Shown: positions 45,999 through 56,364, numbered from the stretch's first letter. The stretch is DNA of 64,000 nt from Caldilineaceae bacterium (GCA_022827195.1 JAJDTL010000049.1:1-64000), one strand, 5' to 3'. Numbers and translations are program-made. The notes: generated by a model from the sequence alone, not told the origin.

Positions 45999-48290
45999 AT
46001 GGCGTGTCTGATCCCACTCTCCCGCCGGGCGAATCTATTGATAGGGCTGCTGTTGCTGGCGTGCGGCGCCGGCTGGCTGGCCGGAGCGGACGAGGCTGCA
46101 TTCTCAACGCTCTATTGGCAAACGGCGGACACGTCCGCTGACTCGGCGCAAGAACCGGTTGCAGGAGGCGGAGGCGAAATGCTTCGCAGCGGCGCGATCG
46201 CGTCGATGGACGACCCGGCGTTCCACTATGAAGCCGGCTGGCAGGTTTCGGCGGAAGGGGCGGACACGACCGAGCCTGCCTCGCCCTGGGAGGAGCCTTC
46301 GGGGCGGATGAGTTTTCGATACTACGGCCGCGACCTGGCGCTCCAGCTGGCGCTGGGAGACTACTGGGGCTATGTCTTCGTAAATGTGGACGGCGGGCCG
46401 GCCAACCGTCTGCCCGTGTTGCGCGGCAATCCGGACAGCAGCGGGCAACCAGGCGGCTACAAGCCACTTTTTTCGCCAGAGAAACAGACGCCTTCCGGTC
46501 CGTCGGGCGAGTGGCTGCTCGTGCACCGAGCGGCCGGAGAGGGGCCGCACACGGCGACGGTGGAGGTCTGGCGCGGATGGGGGCAGACCGTCCTGCGCGG
46601 TGTGGCTGTGGATGCGCTGCCGCCCGAGCCGCTTCCGCAGTGGCCGGGTGTGCTGGCGGCGCTCCTGGGGGGGTGGCTGGCGCTGTCGGCCATAGGTACC
46701 TGGCTGGCAGAGCGTCTTGTCCCGGAGGAGCTGCAGGCCGACGATCGCGAAGGCGCTGTCGGGAGCGGGAATGCCGGCCCACTGGCGAAAGGATTCACGG
46801 TCTTTCGGATCCTAGTGGGCGTGAGTATCGGCTTTGTGACGCTTCCCTGGCCGCGCGCCATTTTGGCGGCGGTCGCGGGCGTTGCCGCAACCGGCGCGGG
46901 CGTCCTCATTCAGAGCTGGGTTGTCGTCATTGCCGGCCTGGTCGTGCTCGGCATCACTGCGCTGCCGCGGCCGGTGTTGTGGACAGGGGCGCTGCTGTTC
47001 GGGCTGCCCTTCTACCTCCATCCTCTGCCTGTCCTGCCGGGGCGGGCACTGAATCTGGTTGAAATCGGGATCTATGGCGGCCTGGCGCTCTTCGGCGTGC
47101 GCATGTTGGGGGGGATACGTCCTGCCGGCGACGCGCGCGGGTCAGAGGGCGACAGGCGCAACCTGCTTATCTTTGTGGTGGTCGGGCTCGCGCTGGTCGC
47201 GGCTGTCGCCGCGGCGCATAGGGACGTCGCGGTGCGCGAGTGGCGAACGGTGTTTCTGAGCGCGGCCTTGTTCGCGCTGCTCCTGCACGCGACCCTACGC
47301 AGCGCGGCTGACAGCAGCGCGACCCGCACCATGCTCGCGCTGGCCTGGCTGGCTGGCGGGGCGATTGTCGCCGTCACCGGACTGTGGCAGTACGTTACCG
47401 AGCAGAACATTATCCAGGCGGAGGGCGTCAATCGCGTGCGCGGGCTTTACGGTTCGCCGAACAACCTGGCGCTCTATTTGGAACGGACCGCCGCGGTCGG
47501 GCTGGGGCTGGCCATCTTCGGCGCGGGGAGAAGGGGCGAAGGCCGGCCGGTCGGCGCCAAAGCGGAGCGCGGGACGATGGCGGTTGTGCCGTCCTGGCTG
47601 CACTCGGCGTGGACTGCGCGCGTCGTGCTCCTGCTCACAGTTCCCCAGCTGGCGGCGCTGCTGCTGACCTTCAGCAAGGGCGCGCTGTTTCTGGGGCTGC
47701 CGGCGATGCTGTTGGGGCTTGGCGCGGCAGGGCGCCGGCTGCAGGGCGGGCGCAAACTGAGGTTGCCGTCTCGGTGGGGTTGGGGGCTGGCGGCGGTGGC
47801 AGTGGCGATGGCGGTGGGCCTGGTGCCGTTTCTCGGCGCAGAGCGGTTTCGCAGTCTGCTGGATTTTGGGCCGGAAAGCACGGCTGGCCTGCGTCTCAAT
47901 CTGTGGCGCAGCAGCGTGCAGATGGCGCTCGATCATCCCTGGTTTGGCGTCGGGCCGGACAACTTTCTCTACAGCTATCGCAGCGGCTATATCCTGCCTG
48001 CAGCGTGGCGCGATCCAAGTCTCAATCATCCGCACAACGTATTGTTGGACTGGTGGACCCGCGTCGGACTGCCGGGCCTTGCGCTGGCTGCGGCCTGGCT
48101 GTGGCTTGGCATTCGCTCATTGTGGCGGGCCGCAAGCGCCGACGCGCTCGCGGTCGGCGCGCTGGGGGCGATCGCAGCGGCGCTGGGCCACGGCCTGATC
48201 GACGCCTCATCCGCGTTGCCGGACCTTATGCTGGTGTGGGTCTTCCTGCTTCACCTGTTCGGGCCGTACGCGGCGGAAAAGGTTGACTGA
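45999..48290 (+). CDS. O-antigen ligase / Wzy-like polytopic membrane protein
   Basis: 763 residues from MACLIPLSRRANLL; the longer start at 45927 has no ribosome site, and none is obvious for this ATG either. A first helix and an extracytoplasmic beta-rich region (~residues 30-215, FRYYGRDLALQLALGDYWGY) precede about 12 helices. The Wzy_C core is at ~470-690: NRVRGLYGSPNNLALYLERT, LTFSKGALFLGLPAMLL, NPHP-like HPWFGVGPDNFLYSY, and HPHNVLLDWWTRVGLPGLAL. These proteins polymerise or ligate surface polysaccharides. The large N-terminal extracytoplasmic domain is unusual for the family. Acceptor and sugar are unknown. Confidence 0.85.
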   Translation: MACLIPLSRRANLLIGLLLLACGAGWLAGADEAAFSTLYWQTADTSADSAQEPVAGGGGEMLRSGAIASMDDPAFHYEAGWQVSAEGADTTEPASPWEEPSGRMSFRYYGRDLALQLALGDYWGYVFVNVDGGPANRLPVLRGNPDSSGQPGGYKPLFSPEKQTPSGPSGEWLLVHRAAGEGPHTATVEVWRGWGQTVLRGVAVDALPPEPLPQWPGVLAALLGGWLALSAIGTWLAERLVPEELQADDREGAVGSGNAGPLAKGFTVFRILVGVSIGFVTLPWPRAILAAVAGVAATGAGVLIQSWVVVIAGLVVLGITALPRPVLWTGALLFGLPFYLHPLPVLPGRALNLVEIGIYGGLALFGVRMLGGIRPAGDARGSEGDRRNLLIFVVVGLALVAAVAAAHRDVAVREWRTVFLSAALFALLLHATLRSAADSSATRTMLALAWLAGGAIVAVTGLWQYVTEQNIIQAEGVNRVRGLYGSPNNLALYLERTAAVGLGLAIFGAGRRGEGRPVGAKAERGTMAVVPSWLHSAWTARVVLLLTVPQLAALLLTFSKGALFLGLPAMLLGLGAAGRRLQGGRKLRLPSRWGWGLAAVAVAMAVGLVPFLGAERFRSLLDFGPESTAGLRLNLWRSSVQMALDHPWFGVGPDNFLYSYRSGYILPAAWRDPSLNHPHNVLLDWWTRVGLPGLALAAAWLWLGIRSLWRAASADALAVGALGAIAAALGHGLIDASSALPDLMLVWVFLLHLFGPYAAEKVD

Positions 48291-48453
48291 GGCTGGGCGG
48301 TGAAGCGGTAGGGACCTCAGCCGAAGCTGTCTGCTGGAATCCTCGCAGGCGGCGCTCGATGTGGTAGTGAATGCCGGCGATGGCGCCGTGCTCGAGGACA
48401 AGCGGCACGGCGAAGGGGCGTGAGTGGCGTTGTAAGCGGTGGCAAAAGCGCCT

Positions 48454-48618
48454 CTAGGAGGGCAGATAGTCCAGTTCCTGGGGGCCGCTATGAATCTTCA
48501 GGACGCGACCTTCGCCGATGTCATTGAGCTCGGCTGTCATGCCCGGGTCCAAAAACGATACGCGGTCGATTTTCTGGTGTTCGAGAACCGCGGCAAGCCT
48601 CGCCTGCGCTGGCTTCAT
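48454..48618 (-). CDS. Tiny unknown ORF coupled to the thioredoxin gene
   Basis: 54 codons, starting at an ATG that overlaps the upstream stop codon in the ATGA arrangement. The peptide runs AAVLEHQKIDRVSFLDPGMT and AELNDIGEGRVLKIHSGPQE, ending in DYLPS. No cysteine or membrane segment, no recognised family. The coupling and balanced composition argue for a gene; the small size argues caution. The 160 bp to the convergent ligase gene show no terminator or other feature. Confidence 0.45.
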   Translation of the reverse strand: MKPAQARLAAVLEHQKIDRVSFLDPGMTAELNDIGEGRVLKIHSGPQELDYLPS

Positions 48619-49262
48619 TGCAAAATGCTGGAGATATTTTCCGCCAGGATGACACTGTTCATTTCGCCGGACCAGACGCTGCGAATGACGCCGTCCGCGT
48701 CGATGAAGTAGGTCAGCGGCAATCCCTGCACATTGTAGATCTGTCCCACATCCAGGCTGGTATCCAATACGATCGCGAGTTGGGAGGCAGCTGCTGTCCC
48801 ATCGGCCGCGGCGTCGGGACCGCCCGATCCTCCGCTGATCTCGGCCAGAAAGCGCGCGACGTCGGACGCGGTCTCCCCCTGATTTACGGCGACGATGCGG
48901 ACACACTGCGCGCTGCCATCGGTATTCGTGCCTCCCGCCTGGCATGCTCCGTAGCGGGCGGCCGCGGTTTGCAGCGCGGGAAACTCCCTGCGGCAGGGTC
49001 CGCACCAGGTTGCCCAGAAGTTCAGAACGACCGGCGTTCCCCGCAGCTCTGACAGGCCAAATTGTTCGGTTTCGGTGATGTTCGCGCGGTAGACGGGCAG
49101 TGAGAAATCGGGCGCCGGATGGTTGACCAGCGGTCTCGGCGCGTCGAAGGTCGACAGGTCTACAGCTGGACGGCTGACCCAGATCCACCAGGCGCCGAGA
49201 AGCAGGATCAGGGGAATGGAGGCGTGCCAGCCGTTGAGCTGGGCAAGTCGAAAAGTTTTCAA
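48615..49262 (-). CDS. TlpA/ResA-like membrane-anchored thioredoxin
   Basis: 215 residues when started at TTG 49262 (GGGGAA eight bases upstream). An ATG at 49337 is possible but lies inside the conserved end of gnd and lacks a ribosome site. One N-terminal helix (SIPLILLLGAWWIWVSRPAV) anchors an extracytoplasmic thioredoxin fold: HPAPDFSLPVYRANITE, VVLNFWATWCGPCRREFPAL with the CGPC redox pair, GLPLTYFIDADGVIRSVWSG with the cis-Pro loop. A Gly/Ala/Asp-rich insert sits at ~135-160. A disulfide-reducing role, for example in cytochrome c maturation, is family-level inference. It follows gnd directly. Confidence 0.88.
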   Translation of the reverse strand: MKTFRLAQLNGWHASIPLILLLGAWWIWVSRPAVDLSTFDAPRPLVNHPAPDFSLPVYRANITETEQFGLSELRGTPVVLNFWATWCGPCRREFPALQTAAARYGACQAGGTNTDGSAQCVRIVAVNQGETASDVARFLAEISGGSGGPDAAADGTAAASQLAIVLDTSLDVGQIYNVQGLPLTYFIDADGVIRSVWSGEMNSVILAENISSILQ

Positions 49263-49290
49263 CTCCGATGCTTCCCCGGGCAATGGCCGG

Positions 49291-50718
<1,428 letters not shown>

Positions 50719-50997
50719 CGAAACTCTCCTTAGGGCCGTGCGAATCGATTCTGTCCGAACTCTCGCCTAGTATAGCAGACGGCAGACGGATCAAGGCATT
50801 GTTCGCGCCTTCCTGTCGCATCAATGTCGGACTGTACAGCGGGCGGCGAATTCAAGTCAGCGGTGACTGAAACCGTCCGGGAGCAGTGGCCGGTGCTCGG
50901 TGTCCGGGAACTGCAAGGGCCGGATCTGTCCCGGTAACCACCCGGGAACGGGCATCAGTACGCCGGACTTGAAATGCTCCCGGATATGCCCGGCTGT
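50719..50997. other. Intergenic region between gnd and the purH promoter
   Basis: About 280 bp with no supported gene. Between about 50870 and 50995 the hexamer CCGGGA or its complement TCCCGG recurs about six times in both orientations. These may form local hairpins, but the pattern may only reflect high GC content. Confidence 0.4.
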
Positions 50998-51027
50998 TTG
51001 TGGCTGGAGGCGAAATCGTGCTAAAAT
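50998..51027 (+). promoter_or_regulatory. Promoter of the ZTP riboswitch-purH transcript
   Basis: TTGTGG (50998-51003), 18-bp spacer, TAAAAT (51022-51027). The -10 matches five of six and the -35 is half-consensus. The expected start near 51034 puts the whole riboswitch in the leader. Confidence 0.55.
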
Positions 51028-51049
51028 TACGCTTCAACAGAGACCGGAT

Positions 51050-51140
51050 CCTCGACTGGCGGATTGTGTGGAGAGATACCACGGGGGAGAGGAGCTGCCG
51101 GGGCGTCACTCTCTGATTTGCACAGTCGAACGCCTGGGCT
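51050..51140 (+). ncRNA. ZTP (pfl) riboswitch
   Basis: The leader contains the conserved pfl elements in order: GACTGGCGG (51054-51062), a P2 hairpin GTGG-loop-CCAC, the GGGGGAG box just after it, a flanking P1-like pairing TCCTC/GAGGA, a variable linker, and the 3' signature CGCCTGGGC (51131-51139). GGCG in the 5' part can pair with CGCC in the 3' part as the known pseudoknot. ZTP and ZMP are purine-synthesis intermediates that build up when 10-formyl-tetrahydrofolate is short, and PurH uses that cofactor. The element sits 70 bp before purH. Match made by eye against the known consensus. Confidence 0.85.
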
Positions 51141-51141
51141 G

Positions 51142-51174
51142 GGGCAGTTGGTAGATTCCGACTGTCCTTTTTTT
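51142..51174 (+). terminator. Riboswitch-controlled intrinsic terminator
   Basis: Stem GGGCAGTTGG (51142-51151) pairs with CCGACTGTCC (51158-51167), with G-U or mismatch only at two places, followed at once by seven T. It begins two bases after the riboswitch signature. Ligand binding to the CGCCTGGGC region would be expected to prevent stem formation and let transcription continue into purH. Confidence 0.8.
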
Positions 51175-51209
51175 GTCCATTTTTGCGCGGTTCCGACAGG
51201 AGATTTCGC

Positions 51210-52757
51210 ATGACATTTCTCGCACTGATTTCGGTTTCCGACAAGAGCGGCCTGACCTCGTTTGCGCAGCGGCTGCACAACGCGGGGGTTGAGCTGATTG
51301 CCAGCGGCGGGACCGCGGGCGCGCTCGCGGATGCGGGGCTGCCGGTAACGCCAACCGAGGCGCTGACCGGTTTCCCCGACCTGCTCGACGGCCGGGTAAA
51401 GACGCTCCATCCGGCTATCCATGGCGGCATACTCGCCCGCCGCACGCCGGAGCATCTCGCTGAGCTGGCCCGCCACGGGCTGCCCACGATCGATCTCGTG
51501 GTCGTCAACTTGTACCCTTTCCAGCGGACTGTCGCTGCGCAGGATGTAACGCTGGCAGATGCGGTCGAGCAGATCGATATCGGCGGCGTTGCCCTGCTGC
51601 GCGCCGCGGCCAAGAATTTCGAATCGGTGGCGGTTGTCTGCGAGCCGTCGGACTATGATCGGGTAGCGCGGGCGATCGCGGAGGACGGACTGGACGCGGG
51701 CACGCGGAAGGAGCTTGCCCAGAAGGCGTTCCGGCATACGGCTGAATACGATGCGGCCATCGCAGACTACCTGGCGTTTCAGAAGCCGCCTGCTGCCGGC
51801 TCCAGCGCGGCGGAGCCCGGGTTGCCGGCGCGGATCGACCTGCGGCTGGAACGGGTCCAGGCGATGCGTTACGGTGAAAACCCCCACCAACAGGGGGCGC
51901 TCTATCGTTTTGCCGGCGACGGGGGGGCGGCCTTTGAGCAGCTTCACGGCCAGGAGATGAGCTACAACAACTGGCTGGACCTGGACGGCAGCTGGCAGGC
52001 GGCGCAGGATTTCGACGCGCCGACCGCGGCTATCATCAAGCACAGCAACCCGTGCGGGTTGGCTTCTGCCGATACGCTGGCGGCGGCCTACGAGAGTGCG
52101 CTGGCCTCCGATCCGTTGAGCGCATTCGGTGGGATCGTCGCGGTCAACCGCCGTCTGGACGTCGCGACCGCTGAGCGCATGAGCAGACTCTTCATCGAGA
52201 TCGTCGCTGCTCCCTCTTTCGACGAAGATGCGCTGGCCCTGCTGAGGCGCAAGAGCAATCTGCGTATCATGCGCGGAACGGGCGCGGCGGGGCGTTCTCT
52301 CAGCATCCGCAGCGTCTACGGCGGCGCGCTCGTGCAGGAGCAGGACAGCAGCCGCGAAGATCTGGATCCGGCCAACTGGCGGGTTGTCAGCGAGCGTCAG
52401 CCGAGGGAGGAGCAGCTGGCCGATCTGGCGTTCGCCTGGCGGGTCTGCCGCCATGTCAAGAGCAATGCCATCGTCTACGCCAAGGGGCGGTCGACGGTGG
52501 GCGTTGGCGCGGGGCAGATGAGCCGCGTGGACTCGGTTATGCTGGCGGGACACAAGGCAGGCGAGCGGTCGAAGGGCGCGGTCATGGCGTCGGACGCTTT
52601 CTTCCCGTTCGCCGACGGCATCGAGGCCGCGGCCGCGCACGGCATCGCAGCGATCGTGCAGCCGGGCGGTTCGATCCGGGACGAGGAGGTGATCGCGGCG
52701 GTCGACCGGCTGGGCCTGGTGATGGCCTTCACGGGGACGCGGCATTTCCGTCACTGA
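51210..52757 (+). CDS. purH: Bifunctional AICAR transformylase / IMP cyclohydrolase
   Basis: 515 residues from MTFLALISVSDKSGL; AGGAG lies eight bases before ATG 51210. Residues 1-190 are the IMP cyclohydrolase (MGS-like) domain: SVSDKSGLTSFAQRL, IASGGTAGALADAG, VKTLHPAIHGGILARRTPEH. The rest is the transformylase domain: RYGENPHQQGALYRF, AIIKHSNPCGLASADTLAAA with the catalytic Lys-His, DPLSAFGGIVAVNRRLD, GAGQMSRVDSVMLAGHKAGE, ending FTGTRHFRH. It carries out the last two steps to IMP using 10-formyl-tetrahydrofolate. It is controlled by the ZTP riboswitch upstream. Confidence 0.97.
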   Translation: MTFLALISVSDKSGLTSFAQRLHNAGVELIASGGTAGALADAGLPVTPTEALTGFPDLLDGRVKTLHPAIHGGILARRTPEHLAELARHGLPTIDLVVVNLYPFQRTVAAQDVTLADAVEQIDIGGVALLRAAAKNFESVAVVCEPSDYDRVARAIAEDGLDAGTRKELAQKAFRHTAEYDAAIADYLAFQKPPAAGSSAAEPGLPARIDLRLERVQAMRYGENPHQQGALYRFAGDGGAAFEQLHGQEMSYNNWLDLDGSWQAAQDFDAPTAAIIKHSNPCGLASADTLAAAYESALASDPLSAFGGIVAVNRRLDVATAERMSRLFIEIVAAPSFDEDALALLRRKSNLRIMRGTGAAGRSLSIRSVYGGALVQEQDSSREDLDPANWRVVSERQPREEQLADLAFAWRVCRHVKSNAIVYAKGRSTVGVGAGQMSRVDSVMLAGHKAGERSKGAVMASDAFFPFADGIEAAAAHGIAAIVQPGGSIRDEEVIAAVDRLGLVMAFTGTRHFRH

Positions 52758-52849
52758 TTGCCGGCGCATTTTGGACCCCCCGTTGCCTGGTAGGGCGCGA
52801 TTGGCTAGACTGGAACTGATACGCAATTCGGTAGCGGCAAGAGACGCCC

Positions 52850-53830
52850 ATGCAAGTCTTGATTACCGGCGGGGCCGGCTTTATCGGCAGCCATCTGGCC
52901 GAGGCGCTGCTCGACCGGGGCGAAACGGTTGCCGTTCTTGACAATCTGAGCACAGGCTCGATCCAAAACATCCGGCGCCTGCAGCAGAGTTCCCGTTTTT
53001 CATTTACGGAGGGAGCGCTGGACGACCATGCCGCGCTCGACCGACTGGCCGGCCGCGCCGACGCGATCTTGCATCTCGCGGCCGCGGTCGGTGTTCACCT
53101 GGTGCTGGAGCGACCGACGGCCGCGATCGAGACCAACGTGCTGGGAACGCACGCGCTCCTGAGCGCGGCCCGGCGCTACGGCTGCCGAACGCTCTTCGCC
53201 AGCACGAGCGAGGTCTACGGCAAGGGCGCAGCCGTACCCTTTGCCGAAGACGACGACCTGCTCCTCGGGCCGCCCAGCCGCAGCCGGTGGGGCTACGCGG
53301 CCAGCAAGCTGCTGAACGAATTTCTCGGCCTGGCGGCGCACCGCGAATTTGGACTGCCGCTGACGATCGTGCGCCTCTTCAATGTCGTTGGGCCGCGTCA
53401 GACCGGCCGCTTCGGTGCGGTCGTGCCGCGCTTCGTCAACCTTGCACTGGGCGGCGAACCGGTGACCGTATACGGTGACGGCGCCCAGACCCGCTGCTTC
53501 TGTCACGTTTCCGACGTTGTGCGGGCGCTACTGGGCCTGCTCGATGAACCGCTGGCTACGAGCGGAGAGATTTACAACGTGGGCAGCGACTGCGAGGTCT
53601 CGATCAGGGACTTGGCGCGGCAGGTCGTGGCGCGCGCCGGTTCTGCTTCCCCGATCCGCCATGTCCCCTATGACGAAGCCTATGCGCCAGGGTTTGAGGA
53701 CATGCGGCGGCGGGTGCCGGACATTTCGAAGATCAAAGCGGCTACCGGCTGGAGCCCTTCCCTTTTGTTAGCAGATATTCTGGATGATATGATTGACTTT
53801 GAAAAGGCGCGTCTGGCCGGCAAAGGCTAG
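52850..53830 (+). CDS. NAD-dependent sugar-nucleotide epimerase/dehydratase
   Basis: 326 residues, extended SDR fold. Nucleotide loop ITGGAGFIGSHLAEALLDRG, LDNLSTGSIQNI, FASTSEVYGKG with the catalytic Ser/Thr, RWGYAASKLLNEFL with the Tyr-Lys pair, VRLFNVVGPRQTGRFGAVVP for sugar-nucleotide binding, and DEAYAPGFEDMRRRVPDISK near the end. The pattern is nearest to UDP-glucose 4-epimerase, GDP-mannose dehydratase and UDP-xylose synthase-type enzymes. The exact reaction cannot be told from sequence. It stands about 90 bp after purH and 60 bp before an exported protein. Confidence 0.88.
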   Translation: MQVLITGGAGFIGSHLAEALLDRGETVAVLDNLSTGSIQNIRRLQQSSRFSFTEGALDDHAALDRLAGRADAILHLAAAVGVHLVLERPTAAIETNVLGTHALLSAARRYGCRTLFASTSEVYGKGAAVPFAEDDDLLLGPPSRSRWGYAASKLLNEFLGLAAHREFGLPLTIVRLFNVVGPRQTGRFGAVVPRFVNLALGGEPVTVYGDGAQTRCFCHVSDVVRALLGLLDEPLATSGEIYNVGSDCEVSIRDLARQVVARAGSASPIRHVPYDEAYAPGFEDMRRRVPDISKIKAATGWSPSLLLADILDDMIDFEKARLAGKG

Positions 53831-53893
53831 CACGAAAGCTTCGCAAACGGGGCCTGTTCCACCGGGGCCGCAACACGATGCCAGGAGAGAACC

Positions 53894-56296
53894 ATGAATA
53901 CAAGTACGGCCCGAAGAGTGTTGGCCGCGACGGCTGCAGCGCTGCTGATGAGTCTGATGCTAGGCGTTGCTGTCTTCGCGCAAGGGAGCAGCGACCCGCC
54001 ACCGGCGGCACCAATCGTAAATGACGACGGCGGTGCAGTCAGAATTACAGGGCAAGTAGCCTATTCGTATCCCTATTTCACAAGCGGGGTGGCGCAGCCG
54101 ATGGTCATCCTCGAGGACCAGGCCGGATTCGTCACTCGCAACGAACATTTTCTGATGCCGGTCGCGTCGCAGACGATTGGGCAGATCACGTCGGACTTTT
54201 TCACCTCGCCCTTCACCTATTCGATTGCGTTGCCGATCGAACCTGCGGGCACCTACTCCGACGTTGACAACGACGACACGGAGGACCAGGGTGTTCAGGT
54301 CTTCGCGATCGCGTACTGGGACAATACATTCGGCGATCCTTTCCTGGAGGAGCGCGATCTGCACGGAGGCGGCTGGTCGACTGCCTACGCCTCGACCCGC
54401 ATCAGCGAGGAAATCGAGACGGAAAGAGAGATCGTTGGCGGCATCTTTCTCGTCTACGCGCCTGATGACGAACAGGGCTTCCCGTCCGGATTCGGCGAAG
54501 ACGGGCTCTTGTTCACCGAGGACGACCCGATCGTCACGTTGCCCCAGGGCTATACGATCGTCAATATGGACGCGGAGCCGTTCACCTTCGACCGCTCGCG
54601 CAACCCGGTTGTCGACCTGATAGAGCCGCAGGGCATCGCGGAGGTCGATTATTCGGACCAATCTTACCCCGATGCTTTCAACTCGCTGGTCGATCTGCTG
54701 ATCAAGGAGTATGCCTTTACCGAATACAAGGAGATCGACTGGGAGGCGAAGCGGACCGAGTTTCTGCCCCGCTTTCAGGCCGCGGCGGACGCTGAGGACA
54801 GTATGGACTATCAGCGCGCCCTGCGGGACTTCGGCTGGTCAATCCCCGACGGGCACGTGAGCGGTTCCTTCATTCGCGAAGATTTCCAGCTGGCGATCGC
54901 CGGTGGGCTCGGCATCGCGATCCGGGAGACGAATGAGGGCAAGGTTATCGTCAACTTTGTCGGCGAAGGCAGTCCGGCCGCGAACGCAGGCATCACCTTG
55001 GGGACGGAGATCACCGCCATCGACGGTGTAGCGATTTCCGAGGCGATCGACAACGCCGTCGCCCACTCGGCGCCATTCAGTACGGAGCACTTCAAGCACT
55101 TGCAGCAGATGCGATACGTCGTGCGCTTCCCGATCGAGACGGAAGTGGCACTGTCCTGGATCGGCGCCGAAGGCCTGGTAACGGATACGATGAAGGTCAT
55201 CAGCGAGTATGACAGCTTCAGCTTTTCCTCATTTGCCAGGGGTTTGACGGGATTCGAGCTGCCGGTGGACTACCGCCTGCTGGAAGCGGGTGATTACGGC
55301 GAGAATGACATAGGCTACGTAAAGCTGGACAGCTTCTCCGACAACAGCCTGCTGACGATTCAGCTGTGGGAGCGGATGATACGGGCGCTCAATCGCTACG
55401 GCGTGGGCGGGCTGATCATCGACATGCGGCAGAACGGCGGTGGCAGCGGCTTCCTGGCCGATCAGATGGCCGCCTACTTCTATCATGAGCCGCACGTGCT
55501 GGGCAATACCGGCTACTATGAAGACGACCACGGTGAGTTCTACTTTGATCCGGACGGTTCGGAGCGGTTCTACCTGCCGCCGGAGGACTTGCGCTACGAC
55601 GGCAAGGTGGCAGTGATCGTCGGCCCATTCTGCCTCAGCGCGTGTGAGTTTTTCACCTACGACATGACGATCGACGGCAGGTCCGACATCGTCGGCCACT
55701 ACCCGACCGGCGGGCTGGGCGGCAGCATCAAGAGCATCAAGATGCCCGACAATGAGTACTTCACGTACACCATCGGCCGCGCGGTCGACGCCGACGGCGA
55801 GATACACATCGAGGGCAAGGGCGTGTCGCCGACCGTGGTGGTGCCGGTTACCGCCGAGGTGCTGCTGGCGGATAAGGACGACGACGTGCTGCTGGATGCG
55901 GCAGTTGGGCACCTGGACAGCCTGCTGGCGGTCGAAACGATCGACGGCGGCGAAATCGCGCTCGGCGATACGATTTCAGGGACGCTGGCGGCTCAGACCG
56001 TGGTGCGGTACACCCTGCCCCTTTCGGCAGGCGACGTCATCAGCATCTTCTTGAACAGCGAGGAGTTCGACACCTATCTGGCGCTCTATCTCGGGGGCGA
56101 AGACCCGATCATGTCCGATGACGATTCGTACGAGACGAACGCCGCGCTGGAGGAGCTGGAGGTCCCCAGCGACCTTGTGCTGACGGTCGAAGTCAGCTCT
56201 GCTCTGGGCGATGAGGAAGGGGCGTACACGCTCGAGGTAAGAGACGTGCGGCCGGACGAAGAGGAGGAGGAGGGGGAGAACTCCGACGACAGTTAG
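53894..56296 (+). CDS. Large secreted S41-type peptidase-like protein with PPC-like tail
   Basis: 800 residues; AGGAG precedes ATG 53894. Signal peptide 1-30 (ATAAALLMSLMLGVAVFAQG). Residues ~40-260 form a unique domain of unknown role. ~265-440 include a PDZ-like unit (VIVNFVGEGSPAANAGITLG). ~470-650 are the S41 domain: GYVKLDSFSDN, GGLIIDMRQNGGGSGFLADQ, GPFCLSACEFFTY with the expected nucleophile Ser, GHYPTGGLGG. ~680-785 resemble a pre-peptidase C-terminal beta domain (GDTISGTLAAQTVVRYTLPL). The tail is acidic. By ungapped count the residue 25 after the Ser, which is Lys in CtpA/Prc, is Gly, so activity by the usual dyad is doubtful. Confidence 0.82.
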   Translation: MNTSTARRVLAATAAALLMSLMLGVAVFAQGSSDPPPAAPIVNDDGGAVRITGQVAYSYPYFTSGVAQPMVILEDQAGFVTRNEHFLMPVASQTIGQITSDFFTSPFTYSIALPIEPAGTYSDVDNDDTEDQGVQVFAIAYWDNTFGDPFLEERDLHGGGWSTAYASTRISEEIETEREIVGGIFLVYAPDDEQGFPSGFGEDGLLFTEDDPIVTLPQGYTIVNMDAEPFTFDRSRNPVVDLIEPQGIAEVDYSDQSYPDAFNSLVDLLIKEYAFTEYKEIDWEAKRTEFLPRFQAAADAEDSMDYQRALRDFGWSIPDGHVSGSFIREDFQLAIAGGLGIAIRETNEGKVIVNFVGEGSPAANAGITLGTEITAIDGVAISEAIDNAVAHSAPFSTEHFKHLQQMRYVVRFPIETEVALSWIGAEGLVTDTMKVISEYDSFSFSSFARGLTGFELPVDYRLLEAGDYGENDIGYVKLDSFSDNSLLTIQLWERMIRALNRYGVGGLIIDMRQNGGGSGFLADQMAAYFYHEPHVLGNTGYYEDDHGEFYFDPDGSERFYLPPEDLRYDGKVAVIVGPFCLSACEFFTYDMTIDGRSDIVGHYPTGGLGGSIKSIKMPDNEYFTYTIGRAVDADGEIHIEGKGVSPTVVVPVTAEVLLADKDDDVLLDAAVGHLDSLLAVETIDGGEIALGDTISGTLAAQTVVRYTLPLSAGDVISIFLNSEEFDTYLALYLGGEDPIMSDDDSYETNAALEELEVPSDLVLTVEVSSALGDEEGAYTLEVRDVRPDEEEEEGENSDDS

Positions 56297-56310
56297 TCTT
56301 GATAGGATGG

Positions 56311-56355
56311 AAGGGCGCGGCGGGGGCATCGCCCGCCGCGCCCCTTTGTTATTTT
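56311..56355 (+). terminator. Strong intrinsic terminator after the S41-type gene
   Basis: A 12-bp perfect GC stem GGGCGCGGCGGG / CCCGCCGCGCCC (56313-56324 and 56332-56343) with a 7-nt loop, followed by TTTGTTATTTT. It lies 17 bp after the stop codon and also sits just beyond the convergent peptidase gene. Confidence 0.85.
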
Positions 56356-56364
56356 CTCCGTACG

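Noticed and set aside
48439-48711. Plus-strand 90-codon frame
   Set aside because: Antisense to the end of the thioredoxin gene and the coupled small ORF; no motifs.
50852-51613. Minus-strand frame covering the purH leader
   Set aside because: It overlaps the riboswitch and the purH N-terminus and has a Ser/Arg-rich composition without motifs.
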